From: Campylobacter sp. MG1
GTDB taxonomy: Bacteria; Campylobacterota; Campylobacteria; Campylobacterales; Campylobacteraceae
DNA length: 64,000 bases
Reading direction: 5' to 3'
Assembly: GCF_026616895.1 (NCBI RefSeq)
Contig: NZ_JANYME010000006.1
Location: forward strand, 92,589 to 156,588
Under the pieces are notes generated by a model. It had not been told where the DNA came from. It searched no databases and worked only from the letters and a program-made list of their open reading frames with translations. Both the position numbers and the translations under genes were made by a program. Shown in pieces: positions 7,205 through 16,648 of the stretch (position 1 is its first letter; each line of letters opens with the position of its first letter).

Positions 7205-8308
7205 GTAGGGCAAAACGAAGTAAGAGATAAATTCAAAGTATTTTTAGAAAAAAAAATAATTCCACCAAGCATTTTTTATGGACCTAGTGGAGTAGGGAAA
7301 ACTACTTTTGCAAGAATTTTAGCAAAAGAATTAAATACTATTTTTTATGAATTTGATGGTGCATCTTTTAGTGTAGAAGAGATGCGTAAGATTATTAAAA
7401 AAGATGGTATTTTTAAGCCTTTGGTATTTATAGATGAGATTCATCGTCTTAATAAAGGTGTGCAAGATGTATTGTTAAAACCTTTAGAAGAAGATAATTT
7501 TTATTTTATAGCTGCAAGTACTCATAATCCTATTTATTCGCTTAATAAAGCTTTATGTTCTAGACTTTTATTTTTTGAATTTAAGTCTTTAAATAACGAT
7601 GAATTAGGTCAGATTTTAGATAACTTAAATCCTAATATAGAAAAAGACGCTAGAGAGTATCTTATAAAATCAAGTGCAAATGATGCAAGGGCTATGTTAA
7701 ATTTATATAAATACGCCAGTGTTTTTGGAAAAATTACACTAGAAAATTTAAAATCTTTAAGAAAATCATATATTAGCAATAAAGATGATGAATATTTATT
7801 AACTTCAGCTTTCATTAAGAGCTTAAGAGCAAGTGATACAAATGCTGCAATTTTATATCTTGCTAGGATGATAAATTCAGGTGTTGATATATTATATATT
7901 GCTAGAAGACTTTGTATATTTGCAAGTGAGGATGTTGGAAATGCTAATCCAAATGCCTTGGTAGTTGCTAATGCAACTTTGCAAATTTGTAAAGAAATAG
8001 GTTTACCTGAGGCTAGGATTCCATTATCTCAATGTGTTGTAATGCTAAGTAATTCTAAAAAATCTAATTCATCTTATTTAGCTATAAATAATGCTTTAGA
8101 TTTTGTGAAAAATAATGAGGCATTAGAAATTCCAAATTATTTAAATAACAATCATCCTGATAAGGATAAATTTTATATTTATCCACATGATGAACCACAT
8201 AAAAAACAAATTATGGCACCTAATTGCCCTGAATTTTATAGTGATTTTAGTATAGGATATGAAAAAAATTTTTCATTATGGAGAAAAGAAGGACTTTATA
8301 AATGTTAA
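7202..8308 (+). CDS. rarA: Replication-associated recombination protein A (RarA/MgsA), AAA+ ATPase
   Basis: 368 residues. Walker A is GPSGVGKTT (27-35) and Walker B is LVFIDEIHRL (about 77-86), where the family has a DE-H box. SRLLFFEFK is the arginine-finger region. The second half has the RarA-specific DVGNANP, LSQCVVML and the late YIYPHDEPH segment. RarA acts at stalled replication forks. An in-frame TAA at 7190 rules out an earlier start, so the usual RPK-x-LDE lead-in before VGQ is missing and the protein begins at MVGQ. Its 3' end overlaps selB by seven bases. Confidence 0.9.
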   Translation: MVGQNEVRDKFKVFLEKKIIPPSIFYGPSGVGKTTFARILAKELNTIFYEFDGASFSVEEMRKIIKKDGIFKPLVFIDEIHRLNKGVQDVLLKPLEEDNFYFIAASTHNPIYSLNKALCSRLLFFEFKSLNNDELGQILDNLNPNIEKDAREYLIKSSANDARAMLNLYKYASVFGKITLENLKSLRKSYISNKDDEYLLTSAFIKSLRASDTNAAILYLARMINSGVDILYIARRLCIFASEDVGNANPNALVVANATLQICKEIGLPEARIPLSQCVVMLSNSKKSNSSYLAINNALDFVKNNEALEIPNYLNNNHPDKDKFYIYPHDEPHKKQIMAPNCPEFYSDFSIGYEKNFSLWRKEGLYKC

Positions 8309-10017
8309 TAATACAAACGGCAGGACATATTGACCATGGCAAAACATCAGTAATTAAAGCTTTAAATGGATTTAATGGAGATAATACACCAGAAGAACTT
8401 AGGCGTGGAATTACTATCAATCTTAGTTTTTCAAATTTAGATGATATTTCTTTTGTAGATGTTCCAGGACACGAATCTTTATTAAAAACAATGATAAATG
8501 GTGTGCAAAGTGATTATGCAATGTTGGTTATTGATATAAATGAAGGTATAAAAGAGCAAACATTAGAACATATTTTTATATTAAAAATTATGAGAGTAAA
8601 AAATATAATTTTAGTTTTGAATAAAATTGATTTATGTGATGATTTAAAAAAAGCAAAAAATGATATTATTAATCAATTAGATTTTATACCAAATCGTATT
8701 TTTTTAGTTAGTGCTAAGACAAATGAAGGCATTGAAGAATTAAAAGAATATTTATTAAATTTGCCTAGACCAGATTATGAAGTTTCTTCTACTAGAATAA
8801 ATATTGATAGAGTATTTAATGTAAATGGCATAGGAACAGTTGCTACCGGTCTTTTAAAAAGTGGTATATTAGAATGCAAAAATTTAATTAATGAAAATCA
8901 ACAAAATATACTTATTAAAAGTATAGAAGTCCAGCATAAAAATGTAGATATTATAAAAGCTCCAGCAAGGGTCGCTTTTGTATTTAAAGGTGAATTAAAA
9001 AAAGGAGATGTTCTTTATTCTAAGGGTTACTTAAGAACAAGTAAGGAAATTTATGCTACTTTAGTTGGATGCTTAAAACATGATGAAAAAGTCGTATTTT
9101 GTTCAGGAAATAAACAAATTGAAGCAAAATTTTTAGAATATCAAGGTTTTGCAAAATTTGAATTATGTAAAGCAGCAGCTTTTATTTTTGATGAACCTTA
9201 TGTTATATTAAAAAATGGTAGAGCAGTAGCTGGAGGAAGGATTTTAAATTCAATCACTGAACCATTAAAAAAAGCAAAAATGGTAGAATTATTAAAATAT
9301 TTAGAACAAAAAAATTTTAAAGAAGTATTTAAAATATTAAATACAAATCATTCTAATGGTTTTGGTTTATTTTGTGCTCCACAGCGTTTTAATCTAACTA
9401 CTGAACAAGCATTAGATTATGCAAAAGAAGTTGGTGAAATAGTTGATTGCAACGGTGCTTGTATTTATACAGCTGAAGCATTAAATAAAACTATTGATAA
9501 GATTAAAAAATTATTTTTCAAGAATAAATTTTCACTACAAAGTGCAAAATCACTTGAAAAATCATTGGGTACAGATGAATTTTTATGTGATATGGCGTTA
9601 AAAAATATAGAAGAACTTGAATTTAATAATGGCTTGTATCATTTAAAAGGTATGCAAGTTGATAATATTTTAGAAAATAATGAAGATATCATTTATAAAG
9701 AATTAAATTCTTTAACTCCTAAGGCGCCATATAATATTTATGATGATTTAAATTTAGATAGAAAAAGTGGTGACGATATTCTTAAAAAAATGTGTTTAGC
9801 AAATAAGGTTATTAGACTTTCTCATAATTATTTTATAAACAAAAATATACTTGATGAATTTGTTTTAGAAATTAAAGATGAGTTAAAATCCGGCATAGGT
9901 GTGCAAGAATTGAAAAATAAATATAATCTAAGTCGTAAATATGCTATAGCATTGTTAGAATATTTAGACACTTTAAATTATGTGAAAAATATTAATAACA
10001 AACGTTATTTAAAATAA
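8302..10017 (+). CDS. selB: Selenocysteine-specific elongation factor SelB
   Basis: 571 residues. GTPase motifs are GHIDHGKTS (8-16), RRGITI, DVPGHES and NKIDL. NGIGTVATG opens the second barrel domain, and the C-terminal third, rich in charged helices, is where SelB has the winged-helix repeats that bind the SECIS hairpin in mRNA. It delivers Sec-tRNA to in-frame UGA codons. Length is close to other epsilonproteobacterial SelB. The gene overlaps rarA, so the two are co-transcribed. At least one likely client, the KCU selenoprotein at 63709, is in this window; selA is not. Confidence 0.93.
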   Translation: MLIIQTAGHIDHGKTSVIKALNGFNGDNTPEELRRGITINLSFSNLDDISFVDVPGHESLLKTMINGVQSDYAMLVIDINEGIKEQTLEHIFILKIMRVKNIILVLNKIDLCDDLKKAKNDIINQLDFIPNRIFLVSAKTNEGIEELKEYLLNLPRPDYEVSSTRINIDRVFNVNGIGTVATGLLKSGILECKNLINENQQNILIKSIEVQHKNVDIIKAPARVAFVFKGELKKGDVLYSKGYLRTSKEIYATLVGCLKHDEKVVFCSGNKQIEAKFLEYQGFAKFELCKAAAFIFDEPYVILKNGRAVAGGRILNSITEPLKKAKMVELLKYLEQKNFKEVFKILNTNHSNGFGLFCAPQRFNLTTEQALDYAKEVGEIVDCNGACIYTAEALNKTIDKIKKLFFKNKFSLQSAKSLEKSLGTDEFLCDMALKNIEELEFNNGLYHLKGMQVDNILENNEDIIYKELNSLTPKAPYNIYDDLNLDRKSGDDILKKMCLANKVIRLSHNYFINKNILDEFVLEIKDELKSGIGVQELKNKYNLSRKYAIALLEYLDTLNYVKNINNKRYLK

Positions 10018-10046
10018 TGTAGAATGCTTATTTAAAAGGAGAATGA

Positions 10047-10775
10047 ATGAAAAAAATAATTTTAGCGATGTCAGTTTTAGGTGCATTAAGTGCTAGTGAA
10101 ATTAGTGATAAAGCGATTGAATTTGTTAAGACTTTAACACCAGCTGAAAATATTGATATTGAACTGGTTAAATCTGATAAAATTCCTAATTCAAAATATG
10201 AAATGGTTGAATTTAATATTTTAGCAAATGGTCAAGTTGTTGGTTCTGATGTATTTTTTAGCGATGGTAAATTTGCTACTCCTACATTATTTGATTTAGA
10301 TGAAAAGGTAGATTTAAGAGCTAAATTTATGGAGAAAAAAGAACAAGAAAAACAAAAAGCTTTACAAGCACAGCTACCTAATTTTATAAAAAATAACAAG
10401 GATATGACAATTAAATTAGGTAATAAAAATAATGGAGTTGCAACTGTTGTATTTAGCGACCCTGATTGCCCTTGGTGTAGAAAACACTTAGAAACAATTG
10501 AGGATAGCTTGAAAGATAATGATATTATTTTTGTTCTAACCCCATTACCTATGCATAAAACTGCATTATCAAAAACATTACATATTTTAGAAGAAGTTAA
10601 AACGGCTAAAAGTGATAGTGATAAATTAAAAATTATAAGAAAATACTACTCTGATGCCACATTTGATGAGGTTAGCCAAGACAAAAAAGATGCTTACTCT
10701 AAAAAAGTTGATGCTGCATTTAAATTGGGTGTGAATTATACTCCGGCAATTTTTGAAAATGTTAAATTAAAATAA
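10047..10775 (+). CDS. Periplasmic thioredoxin-fold protein (DsbC/DsbG-like) with a CPWC motif
   Basis: 242 residues with a signal peptide (MKKIILAMSVLGALSAS). An N-terminal domain of about 95 residues precedes a thioredoxin fold whose redox motif is DPDCPWCRKH (about 142-151). The cis-proline loop YTPAIF is at about 231-236. A separate N-terminal domain before a thioredoxin fold is the DsbC/DsbG arrangement, in which the first domain dimerises. CPWC differs from the CGYC of E. coli DsbC. It may serve maturation of the many c-type cytochromes encoded further on, but that is inference. AAGGAG precedes the start. Confidence 0.7.
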   Translation: MKKIILAMSVLGALSASEISDKAIEFVKTLTPAENIDIELVKSDKIPNSKYEMVEFNILANGQVVGSDVFFSDGKFATPTLFDLDEKVDLRAKFMEKKEQEKQKALQAQLPNFIKNNKDMTIKLGNKNNGVATVVFSDPDCPWCRKHLETIEDSLKDNDIIFVLTPLPMHKTALSKTLHILEEVKTAKSDSDKLKIIRKYYSDATFDEVSQDKKDAYSKKVDAAFKLGVNYTPAIFENVKLK

Positions 10776-10783
10776 ATTTAAAA

Positions 10784-10805
10784 AGTGCTACTTTAAAGTA
10801 GCACT
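10784..10805. terminator. Bidirectional terminator between converging genes
   Basis: AGTGCTACTTT and AAAGTAGCACT form a perfect 22-base palindrome between the Dsb-like gene and tkt, whose stop is three bases further. It serves both strands. Confidence 0.75.
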
Positions 10806-10808
10806 AGA

Positions 10809-12665
10809 TTATAGTTTTTCTTTTATTTTTTCTGCATCAAATCCAAAATATTTAAATACATCTTTTTCTTTACCACTAGCGCCAAAACTATCCATTATGA
10901 AAAGCTCATCGCAGTATTTATATAATTCATAAGACCTTGCAGCTTCTATTCCGATAATCTTGCCTTTTAATAAAGATTTATCAAATTCCTTATCAAATAA
11001 TTCAAAGCAAGGCATACTTAATACATTTATATTTTTATCTTTTGCAACTTCAAGTGCGAGTGCAACTTCACTACCACTTGCAATTATTGTAGCTTCTGCA
11101 TTATCGCTATATTTTATAAAATAAGCTCCCTTGCTAATATCAGGAATACTTGTATTTAAGCTTGGAAGTGCTGAGCGACTAAGTGTGAATGCACTTGGAT
11201 TATTTAGCTTTAAAGCTACTTGCCAACAAGCTATATTTTCAGCCATATCAGCAGGACGGAAAGTGTATAGATTAGGAATATTTCTAAGAGTGCTGATTTG
11301 CTCAATTGGTTGATGAGTTGGACCATCTTCTCCTACTCCTATGCTATCGTGTGAAAATACAAAAAATGCTTTTAAATTCATTAAAGCCGCTAATCTTATT
11401 GAAGGCTTTAAATAATCACTAAATACTAAAAATGTAGCACAAAACGGATGCAAACCATATCTTGCCATTGCATTTATAATTGCACCCATTGCATGCTCAC
11501 GAATACCAAAAGCTATATTTTTACCACCATTTCTAATATCTGCATAATCTTTTAGATAAGTTTTATTTGATGGTGCTAAGTCTGCTGAACCACCTAAAAA
11601 TGTAGGAATTTGTTTTGCTATTTCGTTTAGACAAGCGTGGTTGCTATCTCTTGTAGCGTAATTTTTACTTAAATCAAGTTTAGAAAAATCCACATTTAAA
11701 TCTTTTTTGCCTTCTAAATAAGCTATAAATTCTAATTGTTCATCACTAAATTTATTTGCTTTATCCCAACTTGCAAAATACTCATCACTTCTTTTACACA
11801 TTTTCTCAAAGCCATTTTTAGCTTCGCTATCTATATAAAACTCTTCTTCATTCCAATTAGCTGCTTTTTTAGCTTTTAAAGCTAGTTCAGCACCTAGTGG
11901 TGAGCCGTGAGTTTTCTCGCTTCCTTCTAATTCACAAGCACCTTTTCCAATCTTGGTTTTAGCTATGATAATACTTGGACGCTCAGCATTTTTAGTCATT
12001 TCTAAAGCCTTGCTAATTTCATCAAAATTATGCCCATCTATCATTATAACATTAAAACCTAGACTCATAAATCTAAAATACATATCATCATTAAAAGTAT
12101 TTTTTACATCGCCTTCAATACTAATTTCGTTACTATCATAAATTAATACTAAATTATTTAAATTATGAACATTTGCTAAAGAACAAGCCTCATAGCTAAT
12201 TCCTTCTTGCAAATCCCCATCTCCACAAAGGCAGTATATTTTATGATTTAACGAATTATTTAGTTTGCTACTAGCAAATTTTGCTGCCATTGCGAAACCA
12301 ACAGCATTTGCAATACCTTGACCAAGTGGACCTGTATCTATTTCTACTCCGTGAGTTTTAATCTCAGGATGCCCTGCTGCAAGTGAGCCTAATTGGCGAA
12401 AATTTTTAAGCTCATCAAGACTTAAATTAAATCCACTTAAATGTAAAAACGAATATATTAAAGAACTTGCGTGTCCGCCTGAAAATACTAATCTATCACG
12501 ATTTATATGATTTTTTGTATTTAGATTAATTTTTGTGCTAAGCACTGCTAAAATATCACTAAGTCCCATTGCTACGCCTGGATGACCACTATTTGCACGA
12601 TTAATCATATCTACACTTAAAAATCTTAAATTATTTGACATTTTTTCTAATGTTTCATTATTCAT
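10809..12665 (-). CDS. tkt: Transketolase
   Basis: 618 residues. The N-terminal half has the thiamine diphosphate site GDGDLQEG followed by a helix and the Asn of YDSNEISIEGD, plus GHPE near the active site. The middle domain has ADLAPSNKT, GIREHAMGAI and HDSIGVGEDGPTHQP, the transketolase signature. It interconverts pentose and hexose phosphates in the non-oxidative pentose phosphate pathway, which Campylobacter relies on for anabolic sugars. Full length for the smaller bacterial type. It is followed on the minus strand by the palindrome at 10784 and preceded by ybaB. Confidence 0.95.
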   Translation of the reverse strand: MNNETLEKMSNNLRFLSVDMINRANSGHPGVAMGLSDILAVLSTKINLNTKNHINRDRLVFSGGHASSLIYSFLHLSGFNLSLDELKNFRQLGSLAAGHPEIKTHGVEIDTGPLGQGIANAVGFAMAAKFASSKLNNSLNHKIYCLCGDGDLQEGISYEACSLANVHNLNNLVLIYDSNEISIEGDVKNTFNDDMYFRFMSLGFNVIMIDGHNFDEISKALEMTKNAERPSIIIAKTKIGKGACELEGSEKTHGSPLGAELALKAKKAANWNEEEFYIDSEAKNGFEKMCKRSDEYFASWDKANKFSDEQLEFIAYLEGKKDLNVDFSKLDLSKNYATRDSNHACLNEIAKQIPTFLGGSADLAPSNKTYLKDYADIRNGGKNIAFGIREHAMGAIINAMARYGLHPFCATFLVFSDYLKPSIRLAALMNLKAFFVFSHDSIGVGEDGPTHQPIEQISTLRNIPNLYTFRPADMAENIACWQVALKLNNPSAFTLSRSALPSLNTSIPDISKGAYFIKYSDNAEATIIASGSEVALALEVAKDKNINVLSMPCFELFDKEFDKSLLKGKIIGIEAARSYELYKYCDELFIMDSFGASGKEKDVFKYFGFDAEKIKEKL

Positions 12666-12679
12666 AATACTTCCTTAAA

Positions 12680-12985
12680 TTAGTTATTTTTAAAAAACAT
12701 ATTTGCAGCACTCATTTTAGTGCCATCACTAGCTTGACTTAATGCGTCATTTAATGCTGATATAAGTAAAATTTGCATAGATGATTTATCATTTAATAAC
12801 TCATCATCAATTTTTATATCAATTATTTGAAATTTACCATTAACTTTCACCTCTACCATTCCAGCACCACTTTTAGCGGTATATTCTTTATTTTTTAATT
12901 CATTTTCAAATTCTTGTGCTTTGTTTTGAACATCTTGTAACATTTCTTGCATTTTTGAAAAATCAAAATCTTTAAACATATTCAC
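12680..12985 (-). CDS. YbaB/EbfC family nucleoid-associated protein
   Basis: 101 residues. A charged N-terminal helix (MQEMLQDVQNKAQEFENELKNKEYTA) is followed by GAGMVEVKVNGKFQIIDIKID and a C-terminal helix ending in small residues, the YbaB/EbfC pattern. Members are dimeric DNA-binding proteins, usually encoded near dnaX-recR; here it lies between murE and tkt. It overlaps the murE stop by 14 bases and precedes tkt by 14 bases, so it sits inside a minus-strand operon nfu-murE-ybaB-tkt. Confidence 0.85.
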   Translation of the reverse strand: MNMFKDFDFSKMQEMLQDVQNKAQEFENELKNKEYTAKSGAGMVEVKVNGKFQIIDIKIDDELLNDKSSMQILLISALNDALSQASDGTKMSAANMFFKNN

Positions 12986-14312
12986 CTTTCAATCTTAGTT
13001 TTTCTTTATATTTTTTTATTTCTTTTAAGCATTCTAACACAACTTTTTCATCAGAAAAAGGGTATTTAACACCTTTAATTTCTTGATAGTCTTCATCACC
13101 TTTACCTAAAATCATAACACAATCATCATCATTTTGTGCTAAAAGTGCTTTATGAATTGCTAATTTTCTATCAATTACTATATTAATGTTTTTTAATTCA
13201 TTTTCATTTAAACCATCTATCATATCGTTTAAAATATCAATAGGTCTTTCATCTCTTGGATTATCACTTGTTAAATATACATTTTTAGCATAATGACTAG
13301 CTATTTTTGCCATAGGAGTTCTTTTTGTTTTATCTCTGTTTCCACCAGCTCCTAAGACTACTATTAAATTTTTATGACCCATAGTTTCTAAGACATTTTT
13401 TACGCCATCTGGAGTATGGGCAAAATCTATTATTATATTGCGATTTTCATTATTATCGATATTTTGCATTCTTCCCATAACACCAGCAAAATTTGATATA
13501 GCTTTTTCTAAATTTTCCTTATTTGGTTTTAAAAGTTCATTAATACATGCTATAGCAGCTAAAAGATTATAAATATTAAAAAGACCATTTAATGGTGAAG
13601 AAATTTCAAAAATTTCATTTTTTATACTTATTATAGCTTCTATTCCATTATTTAATGTATAAGCTTTTACACTATATAAAGCAGGATTTTCTATACCATA
13701 AGTAATAGCACCTTTTACATTATAAGAAAATTTATAAGCATCTTGATTTATTATTTTTAAGCATTCATCTTGAAAAAAACTTGCTTTGCAATTTGCATAA
13801 TTTTCAAAAGTTTCGTGAAAGTCTAAATGGTCTTGAGTTAAATTAGTATAGATTTTAGCAGCGAATTTCATATCTCCACAGCGATTTTGTGCAATTGCGT
13901 GAGAGCTTACTTCCATTACAAAATATTCGCAATTATTTAAAGTTGCAACTTGTAAATACGATAATAATTCTAATAAAAATCCTGTTGTTAAAGATTTTGC
14001 CGCAACTTTTTTATCATTACAAAATGCCCCACGGGTTCCACATAAAAATACTTTTTTACCTAAATCAAGCAATATAGAATAAATTGCAGCAGCGGTAGTG
14101 GTTTTACCATTTGTGCCTGTTATGCCTATAATTTTTATATTTTCATTGATTTTTAAAAGCTCTCTTGCTTTTGCTTCGTTAATTACTAAAGCACCTTTAG
14201 ATTTTGCATCGTTTTCGTATTTGGAATTTGAATTAGTTAGTAAAAAATAACAACCTTTTTCACATTCATTTGAATTATCTGTTATGTAAGAATTATCTAA
14301 ATTAACTTTCAT
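12972..14312 (-). CDS. murE: UDP-N-acetylmuramoyl-tripeptide synthetase MurE
   Basis: 446 residues. The Mur ligase ATP site GITGTNGKTTT is at 63-73. YFVMEVSSHAIAQ and LTQDHLDFHETFENY follow, the latter with the carbamylated-lysine region AKASFF-like (CKASFFQDE). The substrate-specificity loop reads SDNPRDERP; the DNPR sequence marks a meso-diaminopimelate-adding enzyme. It builds the peptidoglycan stem peptide in the cytoplasm. The N-terminal domain is about 40 residues shorter than in E. coli, as in other epsilonproteobacteria. It overlaps nfu at its start and ybaB at its end. Confidence 0.93.
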   Translation of the reverse strand: MKVNLDNSYITDNSNECEKGCYFLLTNSNSKYENDAKSKGALVINEAKARELLKINENIKIIGITGTNGKTTTAAAIYSILLDLGKKVFLCGTRGAFCNDKKVAAKSLTTGFLLELLSYLQVATLNNCEYFVMEVSSHAIAQNRCGDMKFAAKIYTNLTQDHLDFHETFENYANCKASFFQDECLKIINQDAYKFSYNVKGAITYGIENPALYSVKAYTLNNGIEAIISIKNEIFEISSPLNGLFNIYNLLAAIACINELLKPNKENLEKAISNFAGVMGRMQNIDNNENRNIIIDFAHTPDGVKNVLETMGHKNLIVVLGAGGNRDKTKRTPMAKIASHYAKNVYLTSDNPRDERPIDILNDMIDGLNENELKNINIVIDRKLAIHKALLAQNDDDCVMILGKGDEDYQEIKGVKYPFSDEKVVLECLKEIKKYKEKLRLKGEYV

Positions 14313-14578
14313 AGTTTTTCAAAAGCTTCCTTTCCACCTTCAAGATTTATTAGCGAAATATTGCTATCAATTTGTTCTTTTAAAGCCCTTTCAAGCCCTA
14401 ATTTTAAAGTGGTATTTGCAGCAGCACAACCATGACAAGCACCAAGTAATTTTATATAAACAACCCCGTTTTTAACACCCAAAAACTCCAAATCGCCACC
14501 ATCATTATGAAGTATGTGAAGCTTTGATTTTAGGACATTTAAACAAGGTTCAATTAATTCTTCATCACTAAATATCAT
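14309..14578 (-). CDS. NifU C-terminal-domain iron-sulfur scaffold protein (Nfu type)
   Basis: 89 residues, a single Nfu domain. HNDGGDLEFLGV and the cluster-binding LLGACHGCAAANTTLK, with the CXXC at 48-51, are diagnostic. It carries and hands on [4Fe-4S] clusters, which several neighbours need (radical SAM, NapA, NapG, NapH). The start codon is four bases upstream of the overlap with murE, so it is probably first in the minus-strand operon. Confidence 0.88.
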   Translation of the reverse strand: MIFSDEELIEPCLNVLKSKLHILHNDGGDLEFLGVKNGVVYIKLLGACHGCAAANTTLKLGLERALKEQIDSNISLINLEGGKEAFEKL

Positions 14579-14685
14579 AATTTTTCCTTATTGTAATTTG
14601 TGTTATTGTGCTTTAATAAAATAAATATTCATTAACTAAGTTAGATGATAATTTTTATTTACAAATATTTTTTTAGGAGAATAAA

Positions 14686-14994
14686 ATGGCAAAAGAATTA
14701 ACAAGTGAAAATATTAATTTAGCTAAAAAAGGCGTTGCTTTAGTAGATTTTTGGGCACCATGGTGTGGACCTTGCAGAATGCTTGCACCTGCTATTGAAG
14801 AATTAGCAAATGAATTTGAAGGTAAAGCATTAGTGGCTAAAGTTAATATTGATGATTGTGAAGAATTAGCTGCTGAGTTTGGAATTCGCTCAGTTCCTAC
14901 TATGTTATTTTTCAAAAATGGCGAAATAGTTGATACGGTAATTGGTGCTCAAGCAAAACAAGCTTTAGCTGATAAATTAAACTCACTATTATAA
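14686..14994 (+). CDS. trxA: Thioredoxin 1
   Basis: 102 residues. VDFWAPWCGPCRML carries the redox pair Cys-27 and Cys-30, and the cis-proline loop is SVPTMLFF. Length and sequence are those of a standard cytoplasmic thioredoxin, with no signal peptide. AGGAG precedes the ATG. dapB follows after four bases, so the two genes are probably co-transcribed. Confidence 0.96.
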   Translation: MAKELTSENINLAKKGVALVDFWAPWCGPCRMLAPAIEELANEFEGKALVAKVNIDDCEELAAEFGIRSVPTMLFFKNGEIVDTVIGAQAKQALADKLNSLL

Positions 14995-14998
14995 TAAA

Positions 14999-15733
14999 AT
15001 GATAAATCTAGCAGTATTTGGGGCAAATGGTAGAATGGGTAAGGAGCTAGTAAAACTAGCTTTGGCTGATGAGAATATTGATTTAGTATATTCTTTTACT
15101 AAGGAAAATAATGATTATAATGAGCTTTTTAAAGCTAATGTTATAATAGATTTTTCTACTCCTGCTGCTAGTGTTGAATTACTTGAAAAAGCTAGTTTAT
15201 TAGATAATCCACCAGCTTTAGTTGTTGGAACTACTGGGCTTAAAGATGAATATTTTAAAAAAGCTAAAACTTATAAAGGTAAGTTTTTTTGGGCTTCTAA
15301 TACTTCATTGGGTGTTGCAATATTAAATGAACTTACGAAAATTGCTGCACTTGCTTTAAAAGAATTTGATATAGAAATTTATGAAAAACATCATAAACAT
15401 AAAGTTGATGCTCCTAGTGGAACAGCTCTAACATTAGCAAAAAATGCACTTGAAGCTAGAAATAAAGCTTTAAATAAAGAGCATAAGATTTGCTTTAATA
15501 GAGAAGGCAAAAGAGAAGATAACGAAATAGGTTTAGTAAGCCTTAGAGGTGGTAGCATTGCAGGGTATCATAGTGTTGGATTTTATGGAGATGATGAAAG
15601 TATAGAATTAATTCATAATGCAAATTCTAGAGTAATATTTGCTAAAGGTGCTATTAATGTAGCAAAATGGCTTATTACTAAAGAGAATAAAAATTATTCT
15701 ATGAGTGATTTTGTAAAAGAGCTTTTAGCTTAA
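14999..15733 (+). CDS. dapB: 4-hydroxy-tetrahydrodipicolinate reductase
   Basis: 244 residues. The nucleotide-binding motif FGANGRMGKEL is at 8-18, FSTP and GTTGL follow. The catalytic stretch EKHHKHKVDAPSGTAL, with the paired histidines and the KxxxPSGTA substrate loop, is complete. It makes tetrahydrodipicolinate for lysine and meso-DAP, which fits the DAP-type MurE nearby. The last gene before a long non-coding gap. Confidence 0.95.
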   Translation: MINLAVFGANGRMGKELVKLALADENIDLVYSFTKENNDYNELFKANVIIDFSTPAASVELLEKASLLDNPPALVVGTTGLKDEYFKKAKTYKGKFFWASNTSLGVAILNELTKIAALALKEFDIEIYEKHHKHKVDAPSGTALTLAKNALEARNKALNKEHKICFNREGKREDNEIGLVSLRGGSIAGYHSVGFYGDDESIELIHNANSRVIFAKGAINVAKWLITKENKNYSMSDFVKELLA

Positions 15734-16624
15734 TAAAATATAGAATTTTTTACAGTTTTTATTGTTATTTTTAAATTTTTATGGGTTATAATAATTTTTT
15801 TAAATTTTTGACATATGTTTTATATTAAATTTTAAAATAATTATTTTAAATTTAACAGCAAATTATACTTTTTAGTGTTTGTAATGTAAAAACGATGAGA
15901 ATTATAGAACTTTCTAATTTATTTTGAAATTTAAATAAAATTTTGATTTGAAATTTGGCTGTATTATTAAATTAATAAATAAAAAATCTTAATTTGTTTT
16001 GGAATTTTTATTATGTATAATGTTTTCAGACTTTCTTTTAAATTTTAAATGATTACTAATTACTTGGATTAGTAGTTACATTGATTAAGATAGTTTTATA
16101 ATTAAAATTTTTTTTAAAAAAATTCTTTAAGTTACGATAATGCTTTCCATATTTATCAAGCTTTATCTTAGTATCATAAAGCTAAATTAGTAATTATTTT
16201 ATTTTTTGTAGATATTAAATTACTCGTTTTTAATTATATTTATTAAAATTAGTCAAGATACAATATTACAAGCAGGATTAATTACAAAAACTAATAGAAT
16301 GATAAAATTATTATAAAATAAGATTTTAAAAGTAATTTTATTGATTTTATGTTTGATAATACATTTTTATCGTGATTTAAAATACTTTATATATATGATT
16401 TAAAATCTTCTTTTAAAAAATTAAAATCCTATTTTACTAACTCACATTTTTAAATTTTACTTAAATTTGTATTTTGTAATAAACAATTTAATATTTTTTT
16501 AGTATTATTAAAAATTAATTTTATTTATAAAATTTATAAATACAGAGATTTATGTTTTTATAGCGATTTTTTGCTTTAATAAAGATTATTATTTTAAGAA
16601 AATAGTTTTTTTAAATTTATAGTA
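15734..16624. other. Long gene-free gap after dapB
   Basis: About 890 bases without a credible gene, unusual for so compact a genome. All frames are broken by stops. Two small hairpins stand out: TACTAAT/ATTAGTA at 16054-16074 and AGCTTTAT/ATAAAGCT at 16159-16183. I recognise no tmRNA, SRP RNA, RNase P or other known RNA. It may hold an unrecognised small RNA or the remains of a lost gene. Confidence 0.55.
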
Positions 16625-16647
16625 TTTGGGTATTTTACATACCCAAA
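16625..16647 (-). terminator. Hairpin after typA
   Basis: TTTGGGTAT and ATACCCAAA form a nine-base-pair stem with a five-base loop directly after the typA stop. The minus strand lacks a strong T run after it, so termination may be only partial. Confidence 0.55.
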
Positions 16648-16648
16648 A

